A stretch of DNA of 42,626 nt, taken from assembly GCA_001797665.1 (NCBI GenBank), contig MGQA01000110.1:44351-86976 (forward strand). The letters are read 5' to 3'. This DNA is from Deltaproteobacteria bacterium GWF2_42_12 (GTDB taxonomy: Bacteria > Desulfobacterota > GWC2-55-46 > UBA9637). Under the pieces are notes generated by a model. The model was not told the origin of the DNA. It searched no databases and saw only the letters and a list, made by a program, of their open reading frames with translations. The position numbers and the translations under genes are program-made. This document shows, in pieces, positions 29,853-39,534 of the stretch. How positions within the stretch are numbered: the first letter of the stretch is position 1; each line of letters opens with the position of its first letter.

Positions 29853-32288
29853 TTATACCATATCTTTTCTGACAAGTCTTTTCATTTTTTCAACTGCCTC
29901 TAACGCATCCTTTGCGTAACCGTTCGCCCCAACCTTATCTGCAAACTCCTGATTTACTACAGCGCCACCTACCATCGTGAGCACGGGCACACCCTTTGCT
30001 TTGAGTTTTTTCAAGACATTATCCATCTCCATAACAGTTGTGGTCATCAGGGCTGATAGACCGACCACATCCACCTTATTTTTTATCGCCTCTTCGATTA
30101 TTTTATCAGCAGGCACATTTTTTCCCAGGTCAATAACCTCGAAACCATGATTCTCAAGAAGCGTAGATACGATATTTTTCCCGATATCATGGATATCACC
30201 CTCAACAGTAGCCATCAAAACCTTGCCAAGGCTTTTCGCTTTTTTATCCTTAAACTCTTTTTTCAATCGGTCAAACGCCTTTTTCATGGTGTCAGCGGAG
30301 AGCATTACCTGCGGTAGAAAATATATATTTTGCCCAAAAAGTCTTCCAACCTCTTCAAGCCCGGGAATGAGCGCATCGTTGCTTATTTTAAGAGGCTTCC
30401 ATCCCTGCTTCAAAGCCTCTTCAATAAGTCCGACAATTCCCTCCTCATCGCCGTCAATAATTGCCTTTTTTAATCTCTCTCCGATTCCATGGGGTTCTTT
30501 AATAGTTACTCTTGGTTTACCAAAAGCTTCACCGCTTTCTATCCCAGGTGGCCGTATTGTTTGAGCCTCGCGATATCTCTTTATATACATCTCGGCTCTT
30601 GTATCACATCCGATTAACACCAATGCGGCATGATATGCATCCATAAGCATACTGTTGTGCGGATTTATAATAGCGGCATCCAGCCCTGACTGAAGCGCCA
30701 TAGTCAAAAAGATTGAATTGATTATTTCCCTGTTTGGCAGGCCGAATGAGATGTTGCTAACGCCGAGGATAGTAGAGAGCCCCAGCTTTTCCTTTACCAT
30801 GCGTATTGCCTTAAGCGTTTCCGGCGCTGATTTCTGATCCGCGCTTACTGTGAGCGCCAGACAATCTATGACAACATCTGATTTTGAAAGTCCGTACTTT
30901 AACGCATTTTTTAATATTTTTTCTGCAATTTTAAATCTCCCCTCTGCAGTAGGAGGAATGCCTTTGTCATCCAGTGTGAGACCCAGCACAGCAGCCCCGT
31001 ATTTCTTTGCAAGGGGAAGAATTGTTTTAAGTTTTTTTTCTTCTCCGCTTACTGAATTTATTAGTACTTTCCCATCAGCAGCCTTTAACCCTGCCTCAAG
31101 CGCAGCCAAGTTTGAAGAATCCAATACGATGGGTAATTGGCTGTTCTCATTTACTGCAAAAACTGCAATCTGCATTGATGCAGGTTCATCGGCACCCGGC
31201 ACGCCTACATTCACATCCAGAACGTGCGCCCCTGCCTCCTGCTGGGTCTTTGCCTCTTTACGGATGATAGAGGTCTTTTTTTCTTTAATCTCCTGCTGAA
31301 GGAGTTTTTTACCTGTAGGATTTATTCTTTCCCCAACAATTATCGGCAAATGTCTATTTCCAAACTCTACAAATCTTGAACGGCTCGCAAGCCGTGTTGT
31401 TTCTTTTCTGTCTTCTGTCTTCTGCCTTCTGACTTTTGCCCTCATCTTCTTTATATGTGCCGGTGTTGTGCCGCAGCAACCGCCGATGACCCTCACACCA
31501 ACATCTAAAAGTTTCGACACATATGCTGCCATTTCTTCTGGCGTGGCAGGGAAGATTGTCTCTCCTTCTTTCAGGTATGGTATCCCTGCGTTGGGTTGGG
31601 CAATTAAAGGAAGGCTCGTTACCCTGCTCATTGCCATAATGGCCTTATAAATGCCTTCTATTCCAAGACTGCAATTCGCGCCTATAACGTCAGCGCCAAG
31701 CCCCTCTGCAATAATGGCAAATACTTCTGGCGGAGTACCGAGAACTGTTCGCAAGGTTTCATCAAATGTCATGGTTGCAACTACTGGAAGACCAAAAGTT
31801 TTTGCTGCAAGGATGGCAGCCTTCATCTCTTTGATATCCATCATGGTCTCAATAACGATTAAATCAACCCCACCGGTTTTGAGAGCATTAACCTGTTCGG
31901 AAAATATTTCAACCGCTTCATCAAATGAGAGGTCGCCAACTGGCTCTAAGAATTTTCCAGTTGGTCCAAGTCCGCCAGCAACAAATCCCTTTTTGCCAAC
32001 TGCCTCCCTTGCATTTTTTGCTGCCTTTAGGTTTATATCTACGAGTTTTTTTTCAAGATTGTATTCTTTAAGCTTAACCCTGTTAGCGCCAAATGTAGCT
32101 GTTGTAACAACATCAGAACCTGCATCAACATAACTTGTATGAACTTGTTTTATCATCTCAGGATTTGTGAGATTAAGCTCATCAGGGCATCCCCCGGGTT
32201 TTAAACCGAGTTTTTGAAGCATGGTGCCTGTAGCGCCGTCAAATATTAATGGCCTTTTCTTTAATTCTTTTAGAAAGGAGTTTTTCAT
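29853..32288 (-). CDS. metH: Cobalamin-dependent methionine synthase without C-terminal activation domain
   Basis: Homocysteine-binding (FDGATGTMLQKLG, GGCCGTTPAHI), pterin-binding (VGERINPTGKK) and B12 domains (GDIHDIGKNIV); ends after B12 domain. Confidence 0.92.
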   Translation of the reverse strand: MKNSFLKELKKRPLIFDGATGTMLQKLGLKPGGCPDELNLTNPEMIKQVHTSYVDAGSDVVTTATFGANRVKLKEYNLEKKLVDINLKAAKNAREAVGKKGFVAGGLGPTGKFLEPVGDLSFDEAVEIFSEQVNALKTGGVDLIVIETMMDIKEMKAAILAAKTFGLPVVATMTFDETLRTVLGTPPEVFAIIAEGLGADVIGANCSLGIEGIYKAIMAMSRVTSLPLIAQPNAGIPYLKEGETIFPATPEEMAAYVSKLLDVGVRVIGGCCGTTPAHIKKMRAKVRRQKTEDRKETTRLASRSRFVEFGNRHLPIIVGERINPTGKKLLQQEIKEKKTSIIRKEAKTQQEAGAHVLDVNVGVPGADEPASMQIAVFAVNENSQLPIVLDSSNLAALEAGLKAADGKVLINSVSGEEKKLKTILPLAKKYGAAVLGLTLDDKGIPPTAEGRFKIAEKILKNALKYGLSKSDVVIDCLALTVSADQKSAPETLKAIRMVKEKLGLSTILGVSNISFGLPNREIINSIFLTMALQSGLDAAIINPHNSMLMDAYHAALVLIGCDTRAEMYIKRYREAQTIRPPGIESGEAFGKPRVTIKEPHGIGERLKKAIIDGDEEGIVGLIEEALKQGWKPLKISNDALIPGLEEVGRLFGQNIYFLPQVMLSADTMKKAFDRLKKEFKDKKAKSLGKVLMATVEGDIHDIGKNIVSTLLENHGFEVIDLGKNVPADKIIEEAIKNKVDVVGLSALMTTTVMEMDNVLKKLKAKGVPVLTMVGGAVVNQEFADKVGANGYAKDALEAVEKMKRLVRKDMV

Positions 32289-32295
32289 TGTCCTG

Positions 32296-32904
32296 TTATC
32301 CTTTTATGAGGTCTTTATTTGGGCCGAGCGGGAAGGAGATATCTATATGACCAGCGAGCGTTTTTACTTTTTTGCCTTCTATAAGTAGCTGAACCTTTTT
32401 AATTTCAGGAAAGTTAAGGGTTACGGTATCAACAACAGAATAAATAGTTTGTAATTCAGCAGAGCTTCCGCCCGGATGTTTGTCAGAAATTTCCTTGCTG
32501 AAATTTAAAAATGCCACGTTGTCCTTAACCTCAACACTGAGAAGCCTTGTCCCATCAGGGACAGTGACAGTAAGACTTCCTTCTGGTCCGCTTATGAGAG
32601 CGTGTATGGCCTCTCTGATTTCTATAGATAATGTTCCTTTTGCTATATCCCTCTCTTCTGCCTTCAATGCTTTGCCTTCTTCGTTAGAGAAGTAGATTCT
32701 TACACTTTTTACTTCGTACCTTGATATCTTCTTAGGAAGCAGATAGGGCAGTATCTTATCACCATACTTTGTAATAAGGTAAATTCCAACAACTACGGTG
32801 AGCATGGCAACAACTAAGATTGTTATAGTTGCTCTGCCCGCAGAATGCCTATTTTTATTTGTTTTCACTTTTGAGCCAGGGCAATGTTTCTTTTTAGATG
32901 GCAT
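32296..32904 (-). CDS. GerMN-domain protein, membrane anchored
   Basis: N-terminal TM; KSVRIYFSNEEGKALKAEERDI...ALISGPEGSLTVTVPDGTRLLSVEVKDNVAFLNFSKE. Confidence 0.8.
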   Translation of the reverse strand: MPSKKKHCPGSKVKTNKNRHSAGRATITILVVAMLTVVVGIYLITKYGDKILPYLLPKKISRYEVKSVRIYFSNEEGKALKAEERDIAKGTLSIEIREAIHALISGPEGSLTVTVPDGTRLLSVEVKDNVAFLNFSKEISDKHPGGSSAELQTIYSVVDTVTLNFPEIKKVQLLIEGKKVKTLAGHIDISFPLGPNKDLIKG

Positions 32905-32915
32905 GGGTAGTTTTT

Positions 32916-33722
32916 TTATAAGTTTTCCAGATTAACTAATTCAATATTTCTAAGGCTGGCTCCCATAAATCTACTGCCAACCTGTTTAAACCTGTCAGGT
33001 GAGTCTGTGACAAAAAATCTGTGAGAACTTTCCTTAGATGATATAATTTTAATCAGATTTTTTTCTGCGAGACACCTAAAAACCTCAGCAGCGGTTTCAT
33101 GACCTGAATCTATAAGCATTGTTTTATTGCCCATAACCTCAGTGATTACTTCCTTAAGTAAAGGGTAGTGGGTACAGCCAAGTATGAGCGTATCTATCCA
33201 ATTTTTCTTTATATCATTGAGATAAGTCTGGGCAGTAAGATGCGCCATCTGATTATTTGTCCATCCTTCCTCAGCAAGCGGCACGAACAAGGGACATGGT
33301 TGTGTGAATACCGCAATAGATGAGTCTATGGACTTAATTGCATCAAAGTAGGCGCCGCTCTTTATTGTCCCTTCTGTTCCTATCACGCCTACCCTCTTAG
33401 TCTTTGTAATCTCAACTGCCTTTTTTGCGCCAGGCTCTATGACACCTACAACCGGTATTTGAAGCGCCTTTTTAAGCTGCGGCAGGCAATATGCAGAGGC
33501 TGTATTGCATGCAACAACAAGGAGTTTTATATTGAATTTCAGAAGAAAGCGCGCATTTTCAAAGGAATACTTTGTAACTGTCTCGGCGGATTTTGTGCCA
33601 TATGGCACCCTGGCGGTATCGCCGAGATAAATAGTATCTTCTCCCGGCATTGCATTGATAATCTCTTTTAATACAGTGAGTCCGCCAATACCTGAATCAA
33701 ATATACCTATGGGTCTTTCCAT
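32916..33722 (-). CDS. murI: Glutamate racemase
   Basis: IGIFDSGIGGLTVLKEI, GDTARVPYGTKS, VVACNTASA, LGCTHYPLL. Confidence 0.96.
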   Translation of the reverse strand: MERPIGIFDSGIGGLTVLKEIINAMPGEDTIYLGDTARVPYGTKSAETVTKYSFENARFLLKFNIKLLVVACNTASAYCLPQLKKALQIPVVGVIEPGAKKAVEITKTKRVGVIGTEGTIKSGAYFDAIKSIDSSIAVFTQPCPLFVPLAEEGWTNNQMAHLTAQTYLNDIKKNWIDTLILGCTHYPLLKEVITEVMGNKTMLIDSGHETAAEVFRCLAEKNLIKIISSKESSHRFFVTDSPDRFKQVGSRFMGASLRNIELVNLENL

Positions 33723-33891
33723 TTATTGAGATGCGCCTTTCTTAAATGCCCTAAAACTCTATAGATAAACTGGGCCGCTGTTTATAGTCAACGACAATAA
33801 TAGGTAGACATTATTTATAATAAATTCGAACTTCTAATATCGAAATCTGAACAATACAACGGCTGTCAGCTTAGGCAATCTGTTCCTGTTT

Positions 33892-33980
33892 GTCAACCCT
33901 TGACAAATTATCTGCTCTGACATTACATCAGAGCAGGTCAATATTTAACACAGTAAAACACATAATTTGTCAAGGGTCAA
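33892..33980. repeat. Branched palindromic element, copy 1 (GTCAACCCTTGACAAATTAT ... ATAATTTGTCAAGGGTCAA)
   Basis: Outer arms 33897-33911/33962-33976; inner hairpin CTGCTCTGA/TCAGAGCAG; same ends at 41619-41705 in inverted orientation. Confidence 0.8.
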
Positions 33981-34058
33981 GGCGAGTTTTTTACAAAAGT
34001 TCCATCTTTTAAGTAGTTGGTAAAAAATAAACAAAAAATAAACAAAAAAATAAAATTC

Positions 34059-34087
34059 TTGACAGGAAGATTTTGACAAGTTATTCT
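34059..34087 (+). promoter_or_regulatory. Putative sigma70-type promoter for 2Fe-2S protein
   Basis: TTGACA, 17 nt spacer, TATTCT; ATG at 34105. Confidence 0.55.
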
Positions 34088-34104
34088 TTTTTTACCATTT
34101 TATC

Positions 34105-34428
34105 ATGAAACCGTATAAACAACATATCCTTGTCTGTCATGGAAAGACCTGCTCTGCTGCTGGTTCTGAAAGGTTGCTTGAACTATTGCGGGACAAATTA
34201 GATGCAGAGGGTTTAAGTGGCGAGATAAAGACATCCAAGGGCGGGTGTTTCAGTGTGTGCAAAGAGACTGAACCAAAAGGGGGGTATTGTCCTGTAGTTG
34301 TTATTTACCCTCAGGGCGTATGGTATCGCAATGTGTCTGAAAAAGATATTCATGAAATTGTGGAAAAGCATATTAAAGGCGGAAGGATAATAGAAAGGCT
34401 TTTGCATTATAAGATGCAGCCTGCTTAG
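34105..34428 (+). CDS. (2Fe-2S) ferredoxin, thioredoxin-like
   Basis: HILVCHGKTCSAAGSERLLELL...GGCFSVCKE...VVVIYPQGVWYRNV. Confidence 0.85.
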   Translation: MKPYKQHILVCHGKTCSAAGSERLLELLRDKLDAEGLSGEIKTSKGGCFSVCKETEPKGGYCPVVVIYPQGVWYRNVSEKDIHEIVEKHIKGGRIIERLLHYKMQPA

Positions 34429-34491
34429 CTGGATGTAAGGACTTTGAACCATAAGGGCTCAAAAATAAAACGAAAGGAGAGGAAAAAGAAA

Positions 34492-34803
34492 ATGGTAAAA
34501 AGAAGTATCATTTTATGCAGCGTATTTGTCTTTATGCTTGCTATAGTTATTTCTGGCTGCGGTCAGCAGTTAAAGCAGGAGAATGAACAGCTAAAAGGGC
34601 AGGTGCAAGCATTGACTGACGATAACAATAATCTGCAAAGCCAGATAGAAAACCTGATAAAGGAAAGGGATGACCTTAAGGCTCAGGTAGCGTCTTTGAC
34701 TCAGGAAAGGGATAACCTGAAGAAAGAGATTGAGGCAGCCAAGGCAAAGGCAAAGCCAGCGGCAAAAGGGACAACAAAGAAGAAATCTACAAGAAGGAAG
34801 TAA
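34492..34803 (+). CDS. Small coiled-coil lipoprotein
   Basis: Lipobox AIVISGC; heptad-rich QLKQENEQLKGQVQALTDDNNNLQSQIENL; Lys-rich C-terminus. Confidence 0.8.
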   Translation: MVKRSIILCSVFVFMLAIVISGCGQQLKQENEQLKGQVQALTDDNNNLQSQIENLIKERDDLKAQVASLTQERDNLKKEIEAAKAKAKPAAKGTTKKKSTRRK

Positions 34804-34873
34804 AAGATTCTTTGGCAGTTAAGATGTAAAAAGAAAAAGACAAAAAGAAAAAGACACCTTGGTTTAAAGATTT

Positions 34874-34902
34874 AAGGGGAGTATAATAGCTCCCCTTTTT
34901 AT
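34874..34902 (+). terminator. Rho-independent terminator
   Basis: AAGGGGAG-tataatag-CTCCCCTTTTTATTT. Confidence 0.75.
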
Positions 34903-34956
34903 TTGCTCTATTTTCGGGTTTACAATTATTTTTTTCTTAAGTATACTACTCGCATT

Positions 34957-35817
34957 ATGGCAAATATTATTGATGGAAAGGCGCTGGCACAGAAGCTCAG
35001 GGATAGATTAAAGAGTGAAGTTGATATGCTTAAAGACCAGGGTATTAAGCCCGGTCTGGCAGTTGTGCTTGTTGGCGATAATCCCGCCTCTCTAGTTTAT
35101 GTCAAGGCAAAGGGAAAGGCATGCGATGAGGTTAGTATCAACTCATTTCAACGCACACTTCATAAAGAAATTACACAAAAAGAACTGCTATGGCAAATAT
35201 CCGAATTAAACAACGATCCAAAGGTTCATGGTATCCTTGTCCAGCTTCCCCTTCCTGAGCATCTTGACGAAGAATTAATTCTGGAGGCGATATCACCAGA
35301 AAAAGACGTGGATGGTTTTCATCCTATGAATACCGGAAGGCTTGTTATTAACAAACCGCTTTTCCAGCCGTGCACGCCACTTGGCATTATTAAACTCATT
35401 GAGAATACCGGCGTGGACATATCAGGAAAAGAGGCTGTGGTTGTTGGCAGAAGCAATATTGTTGGCAAGCCCGTTGCCTTTATGCTGCTCCATAGAAATG
35501 CAACAGTTACTATATGTCATTCACGGACGCAGAATCTTCGCGAAAAAATAGGAAGGGCGGACATCTTAATCGCAGCTATCGGCAAACCCGCTGCTATTAA
35601 AGGAGAATGGATAAAACAAGGGGCTATTGTTATAGATGTCGGAATAAATCGTCTTGACGGGGGCAAGCTGGTGGGTGATGTGGAATTCGATGGGGCGTTT
35701 AAGAAGGCGTCATTTATAACTCCGGTGCCAGGCGGCGTTGGACCAATGACCATAGCCATGCTTCTCTATAATACAGTAGCGGCGGCAAAGAGGCAGTCTA
35801 AAGGCATAAGGGTATAA
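34957..35817 (+). CDS. folD: Methylene-THF dehydrogenase/methenyl-THF cyclohydrolase FolD
   Basis: MANIIDGKALAQKLRDRL; VGDNPASLVYVKAKGKAC; LPLPEHLDE; VVGRSNIVGKPVA; TPVPGGVGPMTIAML. Confidence 0.95.
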   Translation: MANIIDGKALAQKLRDRLKSEVDMLKDQGIKPGLAVVLVGDNPASLVYVKAKGKACDEVSINSFQRTLHKEITQKELLWQISELNNDPKVHGILVQLPLPEHLDEELILEAISPEKDVDGFHPMNTGRLVINKPLFQPCTPLGIIKLIENTGVDISGKEAVVVGRSNIVGKPVAFMLLHRNATVTICHSRTQNLREKIGRADILIAAIGKPAAIKGEWIKQGAIVIDVGINRLDGGKLVGDVEFDGAFKKASFITPVPGGVGPMTIAMLLYNTVAAAKRQSKGIRV

Positions 35818-35818
35818 A

Positions 35819-36490
35819 ATGATTATTACAAAGAAAAAGGATTTTTCAAAGATATTGGAATATCTCAATGGCAGAGAAAAGATTTATCTTTTCGGATGCA
35901 ATTCCTGCGCGGAACAGTGCGAGACAGGCGGAGAGCGGGAAGTGAAGGCAATGGCTGATTTACTTGAAAAACAAGGTAAAAAGGTTATAGGTTTTTCAGT
36001 GCCTGACGAGACCTGTTACAGCATGCTTATAAAAAAGCATTTCCGTGAAGATAAAGATGTACTTGAAAAGGTTGATGCAATCCTTGTCCTTGCATGCGGC
36101 GCTGGCGTTAAGGCAGTTGCTGATGCAGCAGGAGATGGGATGGCGGTATTTCCGGCCCTTGATTCCCTCTATCTTGCCAATGTTACAAGATACGGACATT
36201 TTTTTGAAGGCTGCTCTCTTTGCGGAGACTGTGTCTTGGCTGAGACAGGTGGTATATGCCCTCACACCCAGTGCCCCAAAAGCCTGTTAAATGGGCCATG
36301 CGGTGGGATGGTTAATGCCAAATGTGAAGTTAATTTAGAAAATGAGTGTGCATGGATAATGATTTACCGGAGGCTAAAGGCTCAGGAAAGACTGGATGTT
36401 TTGAAAAGAATAGCGCCTCCAAAGGATCATTCAAACGGTGTAAAACCGCGCACGGTGATTGTAGAATCGAGGAATAAAAAGCAAAGTTAA
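35819..36490 (+). CDS. MetV-like methylene-THF reductase C-terminal (zinc-binding) domain protein
   Basis: FGCNSCAEQCETGGEREV, CSLCGDCVLAETGGICPHTQCPKSLLNGPCGG; adjacent to folD and metF. Confidence 0.82.
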   Translation: MIITKKKDFSKILEYLNGREKIYLFGCNSCAEQCETGGEREVKAMADLLEKQGKKVIGFSVPDETCYSMLIKKHFREDKDVLEKVDAILVLACGAGVKAVADAAGDGMAVFPALDSLYLANVTRYGHFFEGCSLCGDCVLAETGGICPHTQCPKSLLNGPCGGMVNAKCEVNLENECAWIMIYRRLKAQERLDVLKRIAPPKDHSNGVKPRTVIVESRNKKQS

Positions 36491-36537
36491 ATTAAATATC
36501 TCCTCAACCTTAACCTCAACATGTCTTAGCTAAAATT

Positions 36538-37407
36538 ATGCAGACCCTTAAAGAGTCTCTTTCTTCAAAAAAGTTTACAATTACTGCTGAGATATGCCCG
36601 CCAAAAGGCACTGATACCTCAGACTTTCTCAAAAAGGCACAGCTTCTAAAAGGAAAAATAGCTGCTGCCAATGTGACCGATAACCAAAGGGCTGTAATGA
36701 GACTTTCCTCTCTTGCCTGTTCTGTTATTTTACTAAAGGAGGGAATAGACCCTGTGTTTCAGATGACATGCAGGGACAGAAACAGGATTGCCCTCCAATC
36801 AGACATAATGGGTGCGTCAGTCCTTGGCATAAAAAATATCCTAGCCCTTTCAGGCGACCATGTGTCTTTTGGAGACCACAGAGAGGCAAAACCAGTATTT
36901 GACCTGGATTCTGTTCAACTGGTTCAGGTAATAGATAAGCTGAATAAAGGGACAAATATGAAGGATATGCCTCTTAAGGGAGGAACAGATTTTTTTATAG
37001 GCGCAGTTGTTGCCCCAGAGGCAGACCCGGTGGAACCTGAGATGATAAAATTTGAAAAAAAGGTTGAGGCAGGGGCAAGATTCTTCCAGACACAGGCAAT
37101 ATACAATATGGAAAAATTCCACAGGTTTTATGAATATGCAAAAAGATTTGGTGTGAAGATTTTGGGCGGCATACTCCTTCTCAAGTCAGCAAAGATGGCA
37201 AATTTTTTGAATACGAATGTCCCTGGTGTAAAAGTGCCAAAACATCTTATAGATGAATTGGAAAAGGCTCAAGACCAGCTTGAAAAAGGTATTGAGATTG
37301 CAGCAAGGCAGGTAAATGAATTAAGGAGTTTCTGTGACGGCGCCCATATCATGGCAATAGGACAGGAAGAAAGTGTGGTGAGGATAATAGAAGGGGCAGT
37401 GTTATAG
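36538..37407 (+). CDS. metF: 5,10-methylenetetrahydrofolate reductase
   Basis: ITAEICPPKGTD, VTDNQRAVMRLS, QMTCRDRNRIALQSDIMGA, FFQTQAIYNMEKF. Confidence 0.9.
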   Translation: MQTLKESLSSKKFTITAEICPPKGTDTSDFLKKAQLLKGKIAAANVTDNQRAVMRLSSLACSVILLKEGIDPVFQMTCRDRNRIALQSDIMGASVLGIKNILALSGDHVSFGDHREAKPVFDLDSVQLVQVIDKLNKGTNMKDMPLKGGTDFFIGAVVAPEADPVEPEMIKFEKKVEAGARFFQTQAIYNMEKFHRFYEYAKRFGVKILGGILLLKSAKMANFLNTNVPGVKVPKHLIDELEKAQDQLEKGIEIAARQVNELRSFCDGAHIMAIGQEESVVRIIEGAVL

Positions 37408-37408
37408 T

Positions 37409-37470
37409 AATTTCTAATTACCAATTTCTAATTACTTCATGGGGAATTAGGCATTGGAAATTAGGAATTA
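37409..37470. repeat. Foldback word array (TTTCTAATTACCAA / GGAAATTAGGAATTA), metF-abrB gap
   Basis: aatttctaattaccaatttctaattac ... ggaattaggcattggaaattaggaattataatt. Confidence 0.7.
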
Positions 37471-37473
37471 TAA

Positions 37474-37674
37474 TTACGCCATTGTCTCCATAGTGGTTTT
37501 AAAGTGTTCCATAAAATCTTCGCCGTGAAGGGGTCTGATAATTATCCATTTTTTCTTTTTATCAAGCGCAATTTCAACCTCTGCGCCAGGTATCAACTCA
37601 AGGTATCTAAGATAGTCTTCAGGTAGCGCAATGCCCTCTTTACCTTTTGCAATCTTGACAATCTTTTCTTTCAT
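37474..37674 (-). CDS. AbrB/MazE-like SpoVT-type DNA-binding protein
   Basis: VKIAKGKEGIALPEDYLRYLELIPGAEVEIALDKKKKWIIIRPL. Confidence 0.65.
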   Translation of the reverse strand: MKEKIVKIAKGKEGIALPEDYLRYLELIPGAEVEIALDKKKKWIIIRPLHGEDFMEHFKTTMETMA

Positions 37675-37710
37675 TGTTCACACCTCCGCATTTTATATCA
37701 ACCCTTTGCG

Positions 37711-38964
37711 CTACTTGCTCATTGATTCAAGAAAATCTTTATTAGTATTCGTGCTCTGTATCTTGCCTAAGAGGAATTCCATGCTCTCGATGGGATTAAG
37801 GGGCTGGAGCACCTTTCTCAAAACCCATATGCGATTTAATGCCTCTTTTGCAAGGAGGAGTTCCTCCTTTCTTGTGCCTGACCTGTTAATATCAATTGCT
37901 GGGAAGATGCGTCTGTCAGATAATTTTCTGTCAAGCACTATCTCCATATTGCCGGTGCCTTTAAACTCTTCAAATATAACCTCATCCATACGGCTGCCTG
38001 TTTCAATTAACGCCGTTGCAATGATGGTAAGGCTTCCACCTTCTTCTACATTTCTTGCAGCGCCAAAGAACCTCTTTGGTTTATGCAAGGCATTGGAATC
38101 TACACCTCCTGAGAGCACCTTGCCGCTTGGCGGCACAACAGTATTATACGCCCTCGCAAGCCTCGTGATAGAATCCAAAAGAATAACCACATCGTGCTGA
38201 TGTTCTACCAACCTCTTTGCCTTTTCTATGACCATCTCTGCAACCTGAACGTGTCGTTGCGCAGGTTCGTCAAATGTAGAGCTTATTACCTCGCCTTTTA
38301 CCGAGCGCTGCATATCAGTAACCTCTTCTGGCCTTTCATCAATCAGCAACACAATCAATACAATATCTGGATGGTTTGTTGTTATGCTATTGGCAATCTT
38401 TTGAAGAAGAACCGTTTTGCCTGCCCTCGGCGGCGACACAATGAGTCCTCTCTGGCCTTTGCCGATTGGGGTAAAGAGGTCCATTATTCTCATGGAGAGG
38501 TCTGTCTTCTTGCCAGCCAACTCAAGTTTTATCCTCTCCTCAGGATAGAGGGGAGTGAGATTGTCAAAAAGTATCTTATCCCTTGCAACATCAGGATCTT
38601 CATAATTTACCTTTTCAACCTTTAAAAGGGCGAAATATCTTTCACCTTCTTTTGGCGGTCTTATCTGACCGGATACAATGTCGCCTGTTCTGAGATTAAA
38701 TCTTCTTATCTGTGATGGAGAGACATATATATCATCAGGTCCTGGGAGGTAATTATAGTCAGGCGCCCTTAAAAACCCGAAGCCATCGGGCAGGGTTTCC
38801 AGAACACCCTCGCTGTATATAAGGCCGTTTTGTTCTGATTGCGACTGAAGCAGAGCGAAGATTAAATCTTGTTTCCTCATGCTTGCAGCGCCTTCTATAT
38901 TATATTGCTTGGCAAGCGTTGTAAGCTCGCCAATCTTTTTTTCTTTAAGTTCTTTGAGATTCAT
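37711..38964 (-). CDS. rho: Transcription termination factor Rho
   Basis: [55 protein letters not shown]-like; [18 protein letters not shown]. Confidence 0.97.
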   Translation of the reverse strand: MNLKELKEKKIGELTTLAKQYNIEGAASMRKQDLIFALLQSQSEQNGLIYSEGVLETLPDGFGFLRAPDYNYLPGPDDIYVSPSQIRRFNLRTGDIVSGQIRPPKEGERYFALLKVEKVNYEDPDVARDKILFDNLTPLYPEERIKLELAGKKTDLSMRIMDLFTPIGKGQRGLIVSPPRAGKTVLLQKIANSITTNHPDIVLIVLLIDERPEEVTDMQRSVKGEVISSTFDEPAQRHVQVAEMVIEKAKRLVEHQHDVVILLDSITRLARAYNTVVPPSGKVLSGGVDSNALHKPKRFFGAARNVEEGGSLTIIATALIETGSRMDEVIFEEFKGTGNMEIVLDRKLSDRRIFPAIDINRSGTRKEELLLAKEALNRIWVLRKVLQPLNPIESMEFLLGKIQSTNTNKDFLESMSK

Positions 38965-39534
38965 AAAAGCACTCCTCTTTTTTTAACAACCACAGCTTGC
39001 CATCAACTCTTGATATCCCAATATAACTTCGGAGACAGTAAAGATAAGGCATGCGGTCGTAAGACCAATTTTTTGTTATGGGAATTAAATTTTGTCTTTT
39101 TTGCGCACTTGGGGTGATGCCATGGTTAATGAGCCATATCCACTCGCTTGAAATTGAAGGATAAGTGGGGCTATTCATTGTGGGTTTTTTTGAACAAGCT
39201 GACAAATTTAAATGTTGAAGAAGCCATTTCTGTTTTTATTATGACTATGCACCCGGAGAGCAATATATACTATTGTCTGCTTTGAACATCTGGAAAGGGT
39301 AAGCCCACCAATGGAATTATGATTTTTTGAGTTTTTCTATACCTATAGCTCCGGGGTTATTAAAGATGATATCATGTGAATTGTAGTTCAAATTTAGATG
39401 TGATTTTGAATTAATAAAAATATAAAGGCACTTTAATTGTGCGGTTGCCATAAGATTAGCACAATATTTTAAAATCTGTCAATCTTTTTTTTGCATTTCG
39501 AATGAACTGTTGTTTTTAAATCACCGTTAGCAGT

